Shown piece by piece: positions 39,192 to 48,740 of a stretch of 64,000 nt of DNA (position 1 is its first letter; every line of letters starts with the position of its first letter). Location: assembly GCF_013155275.1 (NCBI RefSeq), contig NZ_JABJXS010000008.1:62001-126000 (forward strand). The letters run 5' to 3'. This DNA comes from Brenneria sp. hezel4-2-4 (GTDB lineage Bacteria > Pseudomonadota > Gammaproteobacteria > Enterobacterales > Enterobacteriaceae). The notes beneath the pieces were generated by a model, which was not told the origin of the DNA, did no database searches, and saw only the letters and a program-made list of their open reading frames with translations. The translations under genes were made by a program, and so were the position numbers.

Positions 39192-40100
39192 TTATGCGGC
39201 ATGAAGCAGCGCTTCATTCTGTCGGGCGATTTCCTGGCATTTATTTTTCATCATCTGTTTTAGCTGTAATGTCGCCCGTGACTGAGGGTTATCCCGGCGG
39301 CTAATCAGCGTCACTTCAAACGGTAACGGCTGGTCGATGGAGACGATTTTAAGCTGGTTGGCGTAGCGACAGGCGGTAAAGAGATCGACCACGCCGACCC
39401 CCCCTCCGGCCAGTACCATATCGGCAATCACCGAGTAGGTTTTGATATACAGCGCCGCCGCCGGCTTCAGGGATTTATCGCGTAATGCCCGATGTAATAC
39501 CTGTCCGAGCGGATCCTGAAGCTGCATCATCAGCAGATTGTTCGAGCACAGCCATTCCAGCGAAACGGGGCCGTTCACCGGGCTGTCTTTGGGCAGCAAT
39601 GCCACCATGGAAGACTGAAACAGCGGTTCCGCCAGCAAGGCCGCCGGCACCTGCTGACCAAACACCAGCGCGAAATCAAGCTGATCTTGCAGGATATTCA
39701 GGCAAAGCGTACTAAAATGTTCCGTCACCAGCTCCACGTTGACCAGCATCTCCTGCTTATGAAATTCCACCAGCGCGGGGGCCACAATCATCTGTCCAAA
39801 CGCATGCGCCGCGCCAAGGCGAACGGACTGTTCTTTGCCGGTTTTGATCTGTTCTGTCAACGAGCTGATGGTTTGCAGGTTTCTGAATAGCGCCTGTACG
39901 TCGGGGATCAGGCGGCGGCCTTCCTTGGTGACGATCATGCCTTGCGTACGTCGTTCAAACAGGGCGAAGCCAAGCTGTTGTTCCGCGTGATTAAGCACCC
40001 GGCTGACATTAGGCTGGGAAACGTTCAGCAGGCGGGCGGCGCCGCTAATGGTGCCCGCCTGAATAATCGCCTGGAAAATTTCGATGTGTCGTAAACGCAT
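39192..40100 (-). CDS. LysR-family transcriptional regulator beside the peptide-catabolism operon
   Basis: A 302-residue LysR regulator. The helix-turn-helix is at about residues 18-45 (TISGAARLLNVSQPNVSRVL), followed by a substrate-binding-like effector domain to about 295. It is transcribed in the same direction as the operon that ends at 40474, after a 373-base gap, and is the only regulator in the yicC-rph island, so it is the likely controller of that operon. Family members of this type often sense amino acids or opines; the effector is unknown. Confidence 0.82.
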   Translation of the reverse strand: MRLRHIEIFQAIIQAGTISGAARLLNVSQPNVSRVLNHAEQQLGFALFERRTQGMIVTKEGRRLIPDVQALFRNLQTISSLTEQIKTGKEQSVRLGAAHAFGQMIVAPALVEFHKQEMLVNVELVTEHFSTLCLNILQDQLDFALVFGQQVPAALLAEPLFQSSMVALLPKDSPVNGPVSLEWLCSNNLLMMQLQDPLGQVLHRALRDKSLKPAAALYIKTYSVIADMVLAGGGVGVVDLFTACRYANQLKIVSIDQPLPFEVTLISRRDNPQSRATLQLKQMMKNKCQEIARQNEALLHAA

Positions 40101-40473
40101 GGGAGCATGCTCCGTGTCTCTTTGGTGGTCGCTGTACCGTTAAGAAATCCTTGCAATATTCATGCCATTCATGAAGGCTCGCCTGTTATCGCTTTTGGCT
40201 GTTTAAATCGGGCGTCCCGGGTGGTTTATCGTGGTTATCCCAAGGCCATGGATGCAGAGGACATCGATAGCGGTCAAAGATCGGAAAAGTTCAGGGTTGG
40301 AAGAGAGGTTGGCAGGCACAGTCAAAAGCATCGGCGCAGGATGCAAAGGAATGGGCGTTAATTGCGCATTTATGGCGTGTTTGCACCAAAATGGACAAAA
40401 AACCCCCGCTTTGTATTTTCAACCTGCCGACGCCGGTTACTCAATCGATGCCGCGCTCGCGGTATCGCATCCG
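40101..40473. other. Gap between the peptide operon and its LysR regulator
   Basis: 373 bases with no credible gene. Overlapping short frames here have no ribosome sites or recognisable sequence. No terminator with a T-run was found after the operon. Confidence 0.5.
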
Positions 40474-41436
40474 TCACCGATAAATATTCGCGACCGGATC
40501 TTCACCGACATAGCCGTAACCGCGGTACATGCCTTCACTGTTGAACGGTAGCGCAATGTTGCCATGGCGATCGACGGCAATCAGGCCGCCGCTGCCGTTC
40601 AGCCGCACCAGTTTTTCCATTACGACGCGTTCAGCGGCCTGCGGCAGGGAAAGTCCGGCATATTCCATCAGCGCGGAAACGTCATAGGCGGCTACGGTAC
40701 GCATAAAGATTTCGCCGGTGCCGGTGCAGGAGACCGCGACGGTCTGGTTATTGGCATAACATCCCGCGCCGATGATGGGGCTGTCTCCTACCCGGCCGGC
40801 CTGTTTATTGGTCATGCCGCCGGTGGAGGTCGCCGCGGCAAGATTTCCGGCGCTATCCAGCGCCACGGCGCCGACGGTGCCGTATTTGCGGTCGGGATCG
40901 ATAGGGTCGGCGCCTGTAAGCTGGGTCTGACCATCGTGATCCAGCACCACTTTGCCTGAGCCTGACTGTGCGTTATACAACTGTTGCCTGCGTTCTTCGG
41001 TGGAGAAAAAGGCGGGTTCCACCATCGCCAGGCGGTGCCGGCGGGCGAAATCTTCCGCGCCGTCGGCAGTGAACATCACATGCTGGCTGTGCTCCAGTAC
41101 GGCGCGGGCGGCCAACACCGGGTTGCGGATATGGCTGACGCAACTGACAGCCCCGGCATCCAACGTGCGGCCGTCCATGATGCTGGCATCCAGTTCGTGA
41201 GTTTCATTATGGGTAAACACCGAGCCATGTCCGGCATTAAACAGCGGACACTCTTCCAGTAGCCGAACGGCCTCCGTCACCGCATCCAGCGCGCTGCCGT
41301 CCTGTGCCAGAATTTGCTGTCCGCTGGCGACAATATCGGCCAGCGCGGCCAGATAACGCTGTTCTTTTTCCGCGCTCATGGCCGATCGTGTCAGTGCGCC
41401 GGCGCCGCCGTGGATGACAATCACGGGTTTTATCAT
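40474..41436 (-). CDS. iaaA: Isoaspartyl peptidase / L-asparaginase (Ntn-hydrolase)
   Basis: A 320-residue proenzyme that cuts itself to expose a catalytic threonine and then hydrolyses beta-aspartyl dipeptides and asparagine. The N-terminal IHGGAGAL motif, the NAGHGSVFT loop and the self-cleavage site KYGTVGAVALD, with Thr as the nucleophile, are intact; GxVGDSPIIGAGCYA and CTGTGE are also conserved. In E. coli iaaA is the first gene of the gsi operon; here it is the last gene of a gsi-like operon, 54 bases after the D-aminopeptidase gene. Confidence 0.92.
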   Translation of the reverse strand: MIKPVIVIHGGAGALTRSAMSAEKEQRYLAALADIVASGQQILAQDGSALDAVTEAVRLLEECPLFNAGHGSVFTHNETHELDASIMDGRTLDAGAVSCVSHIRNPVLAARAVLEHSQHVMFTADGAEDFARRHRLAMVEPAFFSTEERRQQLYNAQSGSGKVVLDHDGQTQLTGADPIDPDRKYGTVGAVALDSAGNLAAATSTGGMTNKQAGRVGDSPIIGAGCYANNQTVAVSCTGTGEIFMRTVAAYDVSALMEYAGLSLPQAAERVVMEKLVRLNGSGGLIAVDRHGNIALPFNSEGMYRGYGYVGEDPVANIYR

Positions 41437-41490
41437 GTTACAGATTCTCTTTTTAGTCGTTCAATAACGCCGCAAGGAGCGGTTCCAGCC

Positions 41491-42312
41491 TCAATTCTGC
41501 GTTGTCGCCAGATAGGAAAAAGCACTCAACAGGCTAACCAATTCCGTCATGGTTTGCGCAGTATAACCGACGGTAATGGCATCCTGACGTTTTACGCCGG
41601 GGAGCAAACAGAACAGATCGGCCAGTACCGGCTTCGCCACCATCAGCTCAAGATGATAGGGTGACTGAATACGCGACGTAACGGTTTTGTGGGCTTTGCT
41701 GACGGCATTCATCGCCGCCTGTCGAATGACCTGACGGGCCGCTTCCGGACTTAATGATTCCGCGGCATGTTGGGAAATCGCCCGTTTGACGCAGGCATAA
41801 CCGGCGGCCGGATAATAGCGGGCGATCCATTGTTGCAGCGTATCGTCGCCGCTGACCAGCCAGAGCGGGGTGTTTTGCTCGGCGCCGGCAGCCGCGTAGA
41901 TATCGCTTTCGCCCATGACTTCACCATTAATATGAACCCGGTAAAAAGCCCGGCCGTTGATGGTATGCGCCAGCACGCCGAACTCCCCGGCGGCGCTGTG
42001 ATAACCAATAAACATCATGCCGTCATAGCGTTGTTGTTCCAGCCCTTCAACCATTGATAAGCCACGCGGTTTGCCTTGCACCAGCCGGGCGCGGGCATCC
42101 ATATTCTCCGCCCGCAGATTTACCATGGCGGCATGACTGTCAGCCACGACGACCTCGGTGGCGCCGCCGGCGAACGCCCCTTCAATGGCGGCATTGACTT
42201 CCTGCTCCATCAGACCGCGAGCGAGCTGATACTCCGCCGTGCCGGGGCTGCACTGTTCCGGGCGCATCACGCCTGCGATCCCCTCAATGTCTGCCGAAAT
42301 GAAAATTTTCAT
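41491..42312 (-). CDS. M55-family D-aminopeptidase
   Basis: A 273-residue zinc-dependent D-aminopeptidase of the DppA (Bacillus) family M55. The N-terminal metal motif SADIEGIAGV, the conserved DSHAAMVNLRAENM, the GYHSAAGEFGVLAHT region and GESDIYAAAGAE are present. Such enzymes trim D-alanyl or other D-residues from short peptides. The ATG at 42312 gives MKIFISADIEG; an in-frame start 18 bases upstream is unlikely because it would nearly touch the preceding gene. It sits between the P1 peptidase and iaaA. Confidence 0.88.
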   Translation of the reverse strand: MKIFISADIEGIAGVMRPEQCSPGTAEYQLARGLMEQEVNAAIEGAFAGGATEVVVADSHAAMVNLRAENMDARARLVQGKPRGLSMVEGLEQQRYDGMMFIGYHSAAGEFGVLAHTINGRAFYRVHINGEVMGESDIYAAAGAEQNTPLWLVSGDDTLQQWIARYYPAAGYACVKRAISQHAAESLSPEAARQVIRQAAMNAVSKAHKTVTSRIQSPYHLELMVAKPVLADLFCLLPGVKRQDAITVGYTAQTMTELVSLLSAFSYLATTQN

Positions 42313-42322
42313 GACCCATTCC

Positions 42323-43381
42323 TTAATCAAGTAAGTCCTGTACCAGACGATCCAGTACCTGACGTAATGCCGGACGATGATGCCCGCGAAAACCCGTCAC
42401 CGACTCTGCGTTGAGCAGGGCGTCCAGCACCGCGTGTTCGGTGGCGTCCGCGGCGGCGCTCAACATGGGTTCGAGTTTGTCGTCGGCGGGCGGTTGCGGA
42501 GCCGGGCAGGTGGAAAACGCGACGGCAATATCGCCGGACCCATGGCCCCAGTAGCTGCCCAGACGGCCTAATCCCGCTCCCGCGCGTTTGGCGATGCGTC
42601 CGAGCTGGCGCGCATCCAGCGGCGCGTCCGTCGCCATAATAATGATGATTGAGCCGGCGTCCTGCTGCGGCGCCAGTTCAGGCAATAAAGGGGCAATGGC
42701 TTCGCCCATCCGCACGCCGTCAAGCGTCAGCGCGGAGAGCGTGCCGAAATTCGCCAGCACCAGCACGCCCAGCGTGGCGTTCAATTCCGGGATGAGGCGT
42801 GAAGCGGTGCCGATACCGCCTTTCAGCCCAAAGCAACTCATGCCGCGCCCCGCGCCGACGCTGCCGCGCGTAAAGGTTTCTTCGGCGCATTCCATCGCCC
42901 GACGCGCCATCTGTTCGGTAACGGCCAGCGTCTGAATATCATTCAGCCAGCCGTCATTGCACTCCAGCACCAGCGGGTTGACGGTGGGAAGGGTGCGGCC
43001 CAGTTCAGGATTACGTGCAATGGCGTTGCGTACCAGCGCGGTAAACAGCGTCCCCACGGCCAGCGTGTTGCTGAGCAGAATGGGCGTCTGCAACAGACCG
43101 AGCTCCTCAATCTGTATCAGCCCCACGGGTTTGGCGAAACCGTTTAATACCGCTGCGCCACAGGGCAGAGGGTGGGTGAACAGATTCTCGTCAGAGGGCA
43201 GGATCGCCGTTACGCCAGTTTGGGTCGCTCCCTCAGCCAGCGTACAGTGCCCGACGCGAACGCCGGCTACGTCGCTGATGTTGTTGCGCGGCCCGCTGGC
43301 TGAGCGGGGCGTGCCCAACTGCCGGTGTTGCCGCCAGCGGCGTAACAACAAAATCATCTGTTGCTGTTGATAGGAAGCCAT
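42323..43381 (-). CDS. P1 (S58, DmpA/BapA-type) aminopeptidase
   Basis: A 352-residue self-processing aminopeptidase; relatives release D-residues or beta-alanyl groups from peptide N-termini. NNISDVAGVRVGHCTL at the start, GSVGAGRGMSCFGLKGG in the middle and LVLANFGTLSALTLDGVRMG are family landmarks. The usual autocleavage site follows an Asn-Phe-Gly triplet and has serine as the new N-terminal nucleophile; here the residue after NFG is threonine. It lies 9 bases before the gsiD-like stop, within the peptide operon. Confidence 0.85.
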   Translation of the reverse strand: MASYQQQQMILLLRRWRQHRQLGTPRSASGPRNNISDVAGVRVGHCTLAEGATQTGVTAILPSDENLFTHPLPCGAAVLNGFAKPVGLIQIEELGLLQTPILLSNTLAVGTLFTALVRNAIARNPELGRTLPTVNPLVLECNDGWLNDIQTLAVTEQMARRAMECAEETFTRGSVGAGRGMSCFGLKGGIGTASRLIPELNATLGVLVLANFGTLSALTLDGVRMGEAIAPLLPELAPQQDAGSIIIIMATDAPLDARQLGRIAKRAGAGLGRLGSYWGHGSGDIAVAFSTCPAPQPPADDKLEPMLSAAADATEHAVLDALLNAESVTGFRGHHRPALRQVLDRLVQDLLD

Positions 43382-43390
43382 GTCCGCTCC

Positions 43391-44293
43391 TTAGCTTTTC
43401 AGTTTCGGATCGAGCGTATCACGCAGCGCATCGCCCAGCAGGTTGAAAGCCAGTACGGTAAAAAATATCGCCAGTCCGGGGAATACGCTGACATGCCAGA
43501 AGCCGGCCATCATCAGGCTACGGCTCATCGCCAGAATATTGCCCCATTCAGGTACGTCCGGCTCCGGGCCCAAACCAATAAAGCTGAGACTGGCGGCGGT
43601 CAGGATGCTGGTGCCGATACGCATGGTGAAATAAACGATCACGCTGGGCAGGGTGCCCGGCAGAATGTGGCGTAGCAGCACAATGCGGTCCGGCGCGCCC
43701 GCGCAGCGCACGGCTTCGACGTAGGCGGCTTGCTTCAGCGACAGCGTGGAGGCGCGCACAATACGGGCGAATACCGGTACGCTGAAGACGGCGACGGCAA
43801 TAATCACGTTGTTCAGCCCCGGCCCGAGGATCGCCACCACGGCAATCGCCAGCAGCATCCCGGGGAAGGCGAACAGCACATCGGAGCCGCGCATAATCAG
43901 CATATCGATCCAGCGGCCGTAATATCCCGCCAGCAGGCCTAACACAATGCCTGCCAGCATTCCCAACGTAACGGAAAAAATACCGATATACAGCGAGATG
44001 CGGGAACCGTAAATAATGCGGCTCAAGATGTCGCGCCCGAGGTCGTCGGTTCCCATCCAGTGGGCCGCTGACGGCGGTGAGGAGATCGCCATCCAGTCGG
44101 GTTCCATCGGATCCCACGGCGCCAGCCAGGGGGCAAAGACCGCCACCAGTAGCAGCAGCAAAATGAATCCGCTGGAAATCAGCGCCATCGGATTATGGAT
44201 AAACACCTGGGCGAAATCACGCCAGGGGGAACGGATGGTGTTTTCGCCGAGCGTAACAGCGGCCACGGCGGGCTCGGAAGGCAGGCTCATCAT
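43391..44293 (-). CDS. gsiD: Peptide ABC transporter permease (GsiD-like)
   Basis: A 300-residue DppC/GsiD-type inner-membrane permease. HWMGTDDLGRDILSRIIYGSR and the C-terminal NLLGDALRDTLDPKLKS are typical. It pairs with the GsiC-like permease encoded just upstream (5-base gap). GsiABCD imports glutathione in E. coli; here the neighbours suggest other short peptides, so the symbol reflects family and order rather than proven substrate. Confidence 0.85.
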   Translation of the reverse strand: MMSLPSEPAVAAVTLGENTIRSPWRDFAQVFIHNPMALISSGFILLLLLVAVFAPWLAPWDPMEPDWMAISSPPSAAHWMGTDDLGRDILSRIIYGSRISLYIGIFSVTLGMLAGIVLGLLAGYYGRWIDMLIMRGSDVLFAFPGMLLAIAVVAILGPGLNNVIIAVAVFSVPVFARIVRASTLSLKQAAYVEAVRCAGAPDRIVLLRHILPGTLPSVIVYFTMRIGTSILTAASLSFIGLGPEPDVPEWGNILAMSRSLMMAGFWHVSVFPGLAIFFTVLAFNLLGDALRDTLDPKLKS

Positions 44294-44298
44294 ATCTC

Positions 44299-45219
44299 CT
44301 AACGTAAGCGAATCGCCGGATTGACCACCGCGTACAGCAGGTCCACCAACAGGTTAATAACAATAAATTCAAACACAAACAGCATAACCAGCGCCTGAAT
44401 GACCGGCTGGTCCTGCGTTTTGATCGATTCGATCAAAAGCCAGCCCAGGCCCGGCCAACTGAATACGCTTTCCACCACGATTGAGCCGCCGAGTAGAAAG
44501 CCGAACTGCAATCCCAGCATGGTGATCACCGGGATAAGCGCGTTGCGCATTACGTGTTTCCACGTTACCAACCGGTTACGCAGCCCTTTGGAACGGGCGG
44601 TGCGCACATAGTCTTCCTGCGCCACTTCCAAGAAGGCGGAGCGGGTAAAACGCGCCATCACCGCGGCCACCGATGCGCCCAGGGTGAGCGCGGGCAGAAT
44701 AATATCGCTGGGCTGATTAAAGCCGCTGACGGAAAAGACGCCGAACGGCATCGCCACGAACTGGATCAGCAGTAATCCCAGCCAGAACGGCGGCATGGAA
44801 ATGCCCCCGACGGCAAAGCTCATCAGCGTCCAGTCCTGCCATTTCCCCCGTTTTAGCGCGGAAATCACTCCAATCAGCAGCCCCAGCGCCACCGACCAGG
44901 CGAACCCCGCCAGCGCCAGCCACATGGTGGGCATAAAACTTTTACCGATTACCTCGGTAACGGGTTGCTGGGTGCGATAAGTGACGCCCAGCTCCCCTTT
45001 GAACAAACCGCCGAGCCAGTTGACGTACTGTTGCGGCAGCGGATCGTTCAGCCCCAGTTGCTGGCGCGCCGCTTCAACGGCTTCAATGGTGGCATCCGGC
45101 CCGGCGTAAATGCGTGCCGGATCGCCCGGCAGCAGTTTGATAAAACCGAACACTAACAGGGAGACCACCAGCAGAACCGGGATCATTTCCAGCAAACGTC
45201 GGACGATATAGGCAAACAT
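44299..45219 (-). CDS. gsiC: Peptide ABC transporter permease (GsiC-like)
   Basis: A 306-residue DppB/GsiC-type permease with about six membrane segments, the same length as E. coli GsiC. MFAYIVRRLLEMIPVLLVVS is the conserved start; an in-frame extension to 45261 would overlap the binding-protein gene and is rejected. It contains the EAA loop region VRTARSKGLRNRLVTWKH. It lies between the gsiB-like and gsiD-like genes. Confidence 0.88.
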   Translation of the reverse strand: MFAYIVRRLLEMIPVLLVVSLLVFGFIKLLPGDPARIYAGPDATIEAVEAARQQLGLNDPLPQQYVNWLGGLFKGELGVTYRTQQPVTEVIGKSFMPTMWLALAGFAWSVALGLLIGVISALKRGKWQDWTLMSFAVGGISMPPFWLGLLLIQFVAMPFGVFSVSGFNQPSDIILPALTLGASVAAVMARFTRSAFLEVAQEDYVRTARSKGLRNRLVTWKHVMRNALIPVITMLGLQFGFLLGGSIVVESVFSWPGLGWLLIESIKTQDQPVIQALVMLFVFEFIVINLLVDLLYAVVNPAIRLR

Positions 45220-45238
45220 GGCGTGCTCCCCGGGTCTG

Positions 45239-46780
45239 TTACTTAAATTCCGCCTGATCAAAGATCAGCGAGCCGTCGGCCAGCATATAAACGCCGGAAA
45301 GATTTTTCGCTTTACCCACCAGGTTGTCCGGCGCGCCGAGGAAAGCGACGGCCGAATCCTGCCAAATCAGTTTCTGCGCGTCGGCATAGGCTGCGGCGCG
45401 TTTGGCCGGGTCGGCGGTTTGCAGGCCGGCCATAATGGCCTTGTCCACCGCCGGGTTGCTGTAGTAAGAAACGTTATAGGCGGTCGGCACCCAGGATTCG
45501 GTGGCGAACAGCGGACGCAGCGCCCAATCGGCATCCCCGGTGGAGGTCGACCAGCCGCCGTAGTAAAGGTCAAACTCCGCCTGTTTCGGGTCCTTCACGC
45601 CCCACAGCTTGGCGTTACGTGCGCCGGAGTCCATTGGCGTGACGGTGGCGCGGATGCCAACCTGAGACAACTGCTGTTTGAGGAATTGCGCGCTACGAAC
45701 GGCTACCGTCGCGTTGGTGGTCCACAGCTTCAGATCCAGCCCGTTGGCGTAACCGGCTTCTTTCAGCAGCGCCTTGGCTTTTTCCGGATTGTAACTGTAG
45801 TCCGGGGTGGCTTGTTTCTGGTAGAACTGAACGTTAGGCGGCATGGCTGAGGTGGCCGGTGTTCCCATGCCGGCAAAACCGACTTTCAACCACATATCGC
45901 GGTTGATGGCATAGTTGATCGCCTGACGCACGCGCACATCCTGCAACGGTTTGTGCTGCGCGTTGAGCGCGATGTAGTAGAAATAAATACTTTCATCACG
46001 CTGTACCGCCAGCTTGCTGTCGCTTTGCACCGCGTTCAGCAGGTCGGAGGGCAGGGGGTAGATGGCATCGACCTGGCCGGATTTCAACGATGCCACACGG
46101 GTGGAGTCTTCCGGCGCCGGGAAGAAGGTTACGCTATCGACTTTCGGCCAGCCTTTCTGCCAGTAATTGTCATATTTCACCAGCTTCACGTCTTTACCCT
46201 GCTGCCACGTATCGAATTTGAACGGGCCGGTTCCCACCGGGTTGACGCGCAGCTGTGCTTCATCAGGATATTTTTTCAACGCCTCCGGGCTGTGCATCAC
46301 CGCAGACGGGTGGGCCAGGGTGTTGACGAAGGCGCCGAACGATTGATTAAGATCGATTTTCACCTGGGTGGGCGAGATCACCGTAACCGTTTTTATCATT
46401 TTAAACAGGCTATTACGTTTCAGACCTTTGGTCTGATCGGCGAGTCTGTCGAGGTTGGCTTTAACGGCATCGGCGTTGAACGGCGTACCATCCTGAAAGG
46501 TGATCCCCTCACGTAGCGTGATGACGAATTCGGTGGCGTCTTCATTACTGGTGTAGTCAGCGGCCAGTCTGGGCTCCAGTTTCATTTTGTTATCGAACTG
46601 GAACAGGCGCTCAAAAATACCGCTCTGAATGGAGTAGCTCAGCGTATCGGAGGTGTCGTGCGGGTCTAATCCGGTGATATCGGCGTAGATGGAAATGCGA
46701 AGATCCTGTGCCTGGGCAATAGCTGCCAGACACAATGAAAGCCCGAGGGCAACAGCGGATCGGCGAACGAATGGCTTCAT
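45239..46780 (-). CDS. gsiB: Periplasmic peptide-binding protein (GsiB-like)
   Basis: A 513-residue family-5 solute-binding protein. The signal peptide runs MKPFVRRSAVALGLSLCLAA and ends IAQAQ, with a probable cut at AQA. The mature part has the family stretches GLDPHDTSDTLSYSIQ, LREGITFQDGTPFNADAV and NPVGTGPFKFDTW. Length matches E. coli GsiB (512). The ATG at 46780 is chosen because it starts the signal peptide. It delivers peptides to the GsiCD channel. Confidence 0.88.
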   Translation of the reverse strand: MKPFVRRSAVALGLSLCLAAIAQAQDLRISIYADITGLDPHDTSDTLSYSIQSGIFERLFQFDNKMKLEPRLAADYTSNEDATEFVITLREGITFQDGTPFNADAVKANLDRLADQTKGLKRNSLFKMIKTVTVISPTQVKIDLNQSFGAFVNTLAHPSAVMHSPEALKKYPDEAQLRVNPVGTGPFKFDTWQQGKDVKLVKYDNYWQKGWPKVDSVTFFPAPEDSTRVASLKSGQVDAIYPLPSDLLNAVQSDSKLAVQRDESIYFYYIALNAQHKPLQDVRVRQAINYAINRDMWLKVGFAGMGTPATSAMPPNVQFYQKQATPDYSYNPEKAKALLKEAGYANGLDLKLWTTNATVAVRSAQFLKQQLSQVGIRATVTPMDSGARNAKLWGVKDPKQAEFDLYYGGWSTSTGDADWALRPLFATESWVPTAYNVSYYSNPAVDKAIMAGLQTADPAKRAAAYADAQKLIWQDSAVAFLGAPDNLVGKAKNLSGVYMLADGSLIFDQAEFK

Positions 46781-46814
46781 GGTGTTTCTCCTGGTTAGCG
46801 ATATAAAAATACGA

Positions 46815-48740
46815 TCAAAGAACATCATTACCCGGGGACGAGTCGGCGATCTCACCGTCCGCCACCCAATGATGGGGCGCGACCTGTCGATAGCGCGTTT
46901 TTGTCACGCTCTCACCTGCCTTACGCAGCGGAGAGGGTATTTCACTGTCATCAAGCTGGCGAACGCCGCGCTGAGTGGGATCGGCAATCGGGACTGATGC
47001 CAGCAGGCGGCGGGTGTAGGGATGCTGCGGCGAATTGAACACCGACTGGCGCGGCCCGATTTCCACAATCTGACCGAGATACATTACCGCTACCCGGTTG
47101 GCGATACGCTCGACGACGGCCATATCGTGAGAAATGAAAATCCACGACACGCCGGTATTCTTTTGCAAATCCATCATCAGGTTCACAACCTGTGCCTGAA
47201 TGGAGACATCCAGTGCGGAAACCGCCTCATCGGCAATAATGATCTGCGGTTGCAGCGCCATGGCGCGGGCGATGGCGATGCGCTGACGCTGACCGCCGGA
47301 GAATTCGTGAGGATAACGGCGGGCGTGTTCCGGCAATAGGCCGACGCTTTTCAATAACGCCTGTACCTGCGGCGTGGCCTCTTGCAGGGATTTCACCAGT
47401 CCGTGCAGCAGCAGGGGTTCGGCGATGGTAAAGCCCACCGTGAGACGCGGGTTCAGGGACGCATACGGATCCTGAAACACCATCTGGATTTCACGGCGCA
47501 GCGGCTGAAAATCGCCGTCTTTCATTTGGGAAATCTCTTTCCCCTGAAAATGGATGCTTTCCGCCTCGCTCTGTACCAGACGCAGCAAGGCCCGACCGGT
47601 GGTGGATTTGCCGCAGCCGCTTTCTCCCACGATAGCCAGGGTTTCACCCGGCCAGACGTTGAAATCAATCTGTTCCACGGCGTGTACATTGTGGGTGACG
47701 GACGACAAGATCCCGCTGCGCACCGGGTAATAGACGCGCAGGCCGCAGATATCCAGCAACGGCGCCTCATCGTAGCGGGCAGTGACCTGATCGCCTTCAT
47801 CGTTGCCGGATTGCTGACCGAGCAGCGGAAAGCGTTTCGGCCAGATGTTTTCGCGCATATCGCCCAGTTTGGGCACGGCGGCCAGCAACGACTGGGTATA
47901 AGGGTGTTGAGGATGCGCGAAAATCTGGGTCACGCTGCCTTGTTCCACCACTTCGCCCTGATACATCACCACCACGCGATCGGCGATTTCGGCCACCACG
48001 CCCATATCGTGAGTAATGAACAGTACGGCCATATCGCTCTGCTGTTGCAGGTCGCGCAGGATTTGCAGAATACGCGCCTGCACGGTGACATCCAGCGCGG
48101 TAGTCGGCTCATCGGCAATCAGCAATTGCGGGTCGCAGGCCAGCGCCTGGGCGATCATCACCCGTTGGCGCATGCCGCCGGACAGTGAATGCGGATAACT
48201 TTTCATTACCCGGTCGACGTCGGCGATGCGCACCTTGTGTAACAATTCGCGGGCTTTTTTCTCGGCGCTGGCCGCATCGCAAATCTGATGATCTCGCAGG
48301 GCTTCCGTCAGTTGATCGCCGACTTTCAGCACCGGGTTCAGTGATGTCATCGGTTCCTGAAAGATCATCGCCATTTCACGGCCGCGTAGCTGACGGCGTT
48401 GTTCGGCTTTCATGTCCAGCAGCGTATGCTGTCGCCCGTCACGGCCGGTAAAACGGACACTGCCGCGTTCAATGCGGGCGGCGTCAGCCAGTAAACCCAT
48501 TACCGCCAGCGAAGTAACGGATTTACCTGAACCGCTCTCGCCCACTACGGCAACCACCTCTCCCTTGTTCAGGGTGAAAGAGATGCCTTTCAGCGCCAGA
48601 TGCTTGCCGGAGCGTCCGCTAAAGCTGACGCTCAAATCGTTGATTTCCAGCACGGGCCTGGGTGTTTTACCCGGTGCTGCGGCGGTTACCGCACCCGTTT
48701 GCGTGATAGCCGTCATTGTCACTCCGGTTGCTTGGGTCAT
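46815..48740 (-). CDS. gsiA: Peptide ABC transporter dual ATP-binding protein (GsiA-like)
   Basis: A 641-residue fusion of two ABC ATPase domains, as in E. coli GsiA (623). The first has [31 protein letters not shown] and [13 protein letters not shown]; the second [30 protein letters not shown] and [13 protein letters not shown]. In the second Walker B region the usual Asp-Glu-Pro reads Asp-Glu-Ala. Its ATG overlaps the epimerase stop (ATGA), so the two are translationally coupled. Confidence 0.9.
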   Translation of the reverse strand: MTQATGVTMTAITQTGAVTAAAPGKTPRPVLEINDLSVSFSGRSGKHLALKGISFTLNKGEVVAVVGESGSGKSVTSLAVMGLLADAARIERGSVRFTGRDGRQHTLLDMKAEQRRQLRGREMAMIFQEPMTSLNPVLKVGDQLTEALRDHQICDAASAEKKARELLHKVRIADVDRVMKSYPHSLSGGMRQRVMIAQALACDPQLLIADEPTTALDVTVQARILQILRDLQQQSDMAVLFITHDMGVVAEIADRVVVMYQGEVVEQGSVTQIFAHPQHPYTQSLLAAVPKLGDMRENIWPKRFPLLGQQSGNDEGDQVTARYDEAPLLDICGLRVYYPVRSGILSSVTHNVHAVEQIDFNVWPGETLAIVGESGCGKSTTGRALLRLVQSEAESIHFQGKEISQMKDGDFQPLRREIQMVFQDPYASLNPRLTVGFTIAEPLLLHGLVKSLQEATPQVQALLKSVGLLPEHARRYPHEFSGGQRQRIAIARAMALQPQIIIADEAVSALDVSIQAQVVNLMMDLQKNTGVSWIFISHDMAVVERIANRVAVMYLGQIVEIGPRQSVFNSPQHPYTRRLLASVPIADPTQRGVRQLDDSEIPSPLRKAGESVTKTRYRQVAPHHWVADGEIADSSPGNDVL

